A stretch of DNA of 43,356 bases from Oscillospiraceae bacterium (GTDB taxonomy: Bacteria; Bacillota; Clostridia; Oscillospirales; Ruminococcaceae), in the NCBI GenBank assembly GCA_009777275.1, contig WRME01000002.1, positions 1 to 43,356 on the forward strand, written 5' to 3'. This document shows, piece after piece, positions 41,265 to 43,356 of this stretch. Under the pieces are notes generated by a model. It was not told the DNA's origin. It did no database searches and saw nothing but the letters and a program-made list of their open reading frames with translations. Positions within the stretch are counted from its first letter, which is position 1; each line of letters starts with the position of its first letter. The position numbers were made by a program, and so were the translations under genes.

Positions 41265-41478
41265 CCCTCTCAGTCGGCGTTGCCGCCGACAGCTCTCCCA
41301 AAGGGAGAGCCAAGAGTGTCCTATACAAACCCTGTGTGTCACCTTGCCTCTCCCTTTGGGAGAGGTGTCACGCCGTGGCGTGACGGAGAGGGCGTGTAGG
41401 GATGACCGCCCTCGGTCATCCGTGGATATTGCAGACGGAGAGGGCAATTCTGCATTCTGCATTCTTCATTCTGCATTG
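41265..41478. repeat. Mosaic of dispersed repeats R3 (both halves), R1, R6
   Basis: R3 left half (GCCCTCTCAGTCGGCGTTGC ... GGGAGAGCC, 41264-41312), R3 right half (CTCTCCCTTTGGGAGAG, CACGCCGTGGCGTGACGG, 41348-41391), R1 (41394-41425) and R6 (TTCTGCATTCTGCATTCTTC, 41447-41477) fill the gap to the GGDEF gene. Confidence 0.75.
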
Positions 41479-43149
41479 TTACAGCGGTAAAAACGTATAT
41501 TGGTCACGGCCGTTGTGTTTTGAGACATAGAGAGCCTCGTCTGCTCGTTTGATATAATCATCGCCGCTCTGGGTGTGCAGGACCTTTCCGGTTGTGAATC
41601 CTACCGATATTGTGAGATATTCACTAACCTTGCTGTTTTCGTTCTTTATCTTGAGTTCCCGAATATTCTCGATTATCTTACGGGCTACTATTTCGGCACC
41701 GTCCTTGTCGGTATTGGGCAGGACAACGCAGAACTCCTCGCCGCCGTACCGCACGACAAAGTCGTCCTCTCTCGTCACGCTTTCCCGCAGGGTTTGTGCA
41801 ACGATTCTCAGACAGACATCCCCCTCGTCATGCCCATAGGTATCGTTAAACTGCTTGAAATTATCTATGTCCGCCATTATAACGCTGATAGTTCCGCCGG
41901 AACGGGACAACTTCCGAATGATACGTCCGAAGTTTTCGTCCAGATACCGGCGGTTGTGTATATTAGTAAGAGAATCGTAATGCACCTTGAGAAGCAGGTC
42001 GATTCTTGCAAGCTCTGCCCTGTGAGCGTTTCTCTCGGCCTGGAGCTTGTCGTTAAGATGGGTGTTGATGCTTGAAACCATCTCGTTTACAGCGTTTTTT
42101 ATAAGGGCAAACTCATCGGTATAGTGACCCTCGATCTTGGTGCTGAAATTACCCTTTGCTATCTCACTAAGGCTGTTTGTTACGGTGTTTATAGGCTGGA
42201 GCAGTCTACGCAGACTAAAATACAGCAGGACTATCATAACCACAGACGCCGCCAAAGCAAAGAACAGATTGTTTATCAGTGACCACCTTAACTCTTTGTA
42301 AAACTCGTCCTCGGGAATGACGCCGACAATGGTATAATCGCCCTGATTTCTATACTTGGCGTAATAATCGACACCGTCTATCGTTATACTGCCGTATCCC
42401 TCTCCGGTGCTAACCCTGCCGAACCACTCCCGCTTAGACATATCCATTCCCGCAACGGTGTCGCTCGGATGTGCGTGCATCTTGCCGCCCTGTAGGACAA
42501 ATCCATACCCGGTTTTGCCCAGAACGGTCTCCTTTATGATAACATCGATATTTATCTGATCACGCAGACCCAAGAGAAACTCAACATCATAACCGATTTG
42601 ATAAAACCCTCCGCCCTTGCGGGCTATGCCTATGTAGTGGCTCATATCACCCAGCAAGGGTGAGGCTATAACAGAGGCGCGGGGTTTTTCGTGCAGTTCG
42701 GTAACTGTGCCGTAAAGCAGCGCCATATATTTCTGCGTCTGTTCGGTAGAACCGTAGTTAAAGCCGATAAAATCTTCGATATTACTGTGGGTTATTGTCC
42801 CCTCACTGTTGGCAACCGTCAGTTCCACAATGCCGTATGGCTCGCAAAAACTGCGGAGAAAATCGTTGGATATATCTTCCGCATCGTTGATCAGATTCGC
42901 CACCGCCCTCCCGATCGAGAGGTGCTTTTGAGCCAGCGCCTCCTCGGTTGTCTCGAGAATACGGTTAAGATGGTTTATCTGCATGGTAATATCGGTAGCA
43001 AACATATCCAACACCGAGTTTGTCCGCTCGTACAACGACCTCTCGAGAAGCCTGTAATTATTAGCGGTAATAAAGGCAATGGCTACAATAAAAACAGATA
43101 TTGTCAGCACAATAACCTTGTTTTTAAACGAAATTCTTAAATTTTTCAG
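41479..43149 (-). CDS. Membrane diguanylate cyclase (Cache-HAMP-GGDEF)
   Basis: The protein has about 556 residues: a membrane helix near the N-terminus (VIVLTISVFIVAIAFITA), an extracellular dCache-type sensing domain (about 35-270), a second helix (LFFALAASVVMIVLLYFSL), HAMP (about 305-360) and GGDEF. The active site is GGEEF in RYGGEEFCVVLP. The inhibitory I-site RxxD (REDD) lies five residues before it, so product feedback is expected. It makes c-di-GMP from two GTP, opposing the HD-GYP protein at 7.7 kb. ORF-track starts fall inside repeat R5. The likely start is CTG at 43147-43149, because GGGGGTGAT lies just before it and the product then begins LKNLRISFKNKV as expected. CTG starts are rare, so this needs checking. 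Confidence 0.9.
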   Translation of the reverse strand: MKNLRISFKNKVIVLTISVFIVAIAFITANNYRLLERSLYERTNSVLDMFATDITMQINHLNRILETTEEALAQKHLSIGRAVANLINDAEDISNDFLRSFCEPYGIVELTVANSEGTITHSNIEDFIGFNYGSTEQTQKYMALLYGTVTELHEKPRASVIASPLLGDMSHYIGIARKGGGFYQIGYDVEFLLGLRDQINIDVIIKETVLGKTGYGFVLQGGKMHAHPSDTVAGMDMSKREWFGRVSTGEGYGSITIDGVDYYAKYRNQGDYTIVGVIPEDEFYKELRWSLINNLFFALAASVVMIVLLYFSLRRLLQPINTVTNSLSEIAKGNFSTKIEGHYTDEFALIKNAVNEMVSSINTHLNDKLQAERNAHRAELARIDLLLKVHYDSLTNIHNRRYLDENFGRIIRKLSRSGGTISVIMADIDNFKQFNDTYGHDEGDVCLRIVAQTLRESVTREDDFVVRYGGEEFCVVLPNTDKDGAEIVARKIIENIRELKIKNENSKVSEYLTISVGFTTGKVLHTQSGDDYIKRADEALYVSKHNGRDQYTFLPL

Positions 43150-43356
43150 ACAATCACCCCCAACTACAATGTACAATGTAACAAAGAACAATTAACAATT
43201 ATATCAATGCAGAATTAAGAATGCAGAATGCAGAATGTCGCCCTCTCAGTCACGCCGGGGCGTTTCGCAGCAGACCACCCCGTCAAACACTATCGCAACT
43301 TTGTTGCGAGTGTTTGCCACCCCTCCCCGACGACAATTGACAGTTGACAATGTACA
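43150..43356. repeat. Mosaic of dispersed repeats R5, R6, R3 part, R4, R5
   Basis: R5 (ACAATGTACAATGTAACA, 43165-43200), R6 (AATGCAGAATTAAGAATGCA, about 43206-43238), an R3 edge (GCCCTCTCAGTC, 43240-43252), an inverted R4 (43270-43328, arms CAAACACTATCGCAAC and GTTGCGAGTGTTTG) and R5 to the window end. No gene lies here. Confidence 0.75.

Overview
The window looks like a chromosomal piece of a spore-forming, polysaccharide-degrading member of the Clostridia, probably Oscillospiraceae-like. The basis is a Spo0A-family regulator, a complete cotJA-cotJB-cotJC spore-coat operon, strong AGGAGG ribosome sites with frequent GTG/TTG starts, tRNAs with encoded CCA, proteins ending in type I dockerin modules, and DUF5685/YqeG-type genes. 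The taxon is an inference; no rRNA is present.

Layout. 1-5.2 kb: Spo0A homologue (receiver lacks the phosphoacceptor Asp), an ImmA/IrrE-type protease with a small partner gene, a KilA-N protein with broken copies of its own motif upstream, and cotJABC. 5.2-8.8 kb: hybrid histidine kinase plus REC-HD-GYP response regulator, then tRNA-Ser. 8.8-15.2 kb: minus-strand accessory cluster (ConA-like/Cys-rich protein, GNAT, three GyrI-like proteins, Cys-rich unknown) with a duplication scar, tRNA-Arg, RpiB and an orphan dockerin fragment. 15.4-20 kb: heterodimeric ABC exporter, tRNA-Cys, tRNA-Gly, a lipoprotein and tRNA-Phe. 20.1-26.7 kb: mobile/accessory island with an HTH gene, a MobQ-type oriT, a broken relaxase, HepT/MntA toxin-antitoxin, a serine recombinase beside a candidate invertible promoter, and a cassette of a zinc-ribbon protein, a Sel1/TPR protein and two tiny proteins. 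26.8-31 kb: rpsU, yqeG, an RCC1-repeat dockerin protein, a CofE-like ligase, tRNA-Lys and an N-terminally truncated DinD. 31-35.7 kb: AraC regulator and a 1247-residue secreted GH43 multidomain protein. 35.8-37.8 kb: membrane protein, DnaJ-domain protein, DUF5685 protein. 38.3-43.1 kb: chemoreceptor, YgjV-like membrane protein, a compact type I toxin-antitoxin locus and a diguanylate cyclase.

How the parts relate. The hybrid kinase/HD-GYP pair, the chemoreceptor and the GGDEF protein form a sensory and c-di-GMP layer. The secreted RCC1 and GH43 proteins carry related C-terminal dockerins, suggesting attachment to a cohesin scaffold that is not in this window. Intergenic spaces are filled by a recurring mosaic of short palindromic repeats. 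The two most interesting systems are the recombinase-linked invertible promoter candidate at 23983-24156 and the holin-like type I toxin locus at 40883-41217, whose sense promoter, hairpin-masked ribosome site, shared terminator and consensus antisense promoter can all be read directly.
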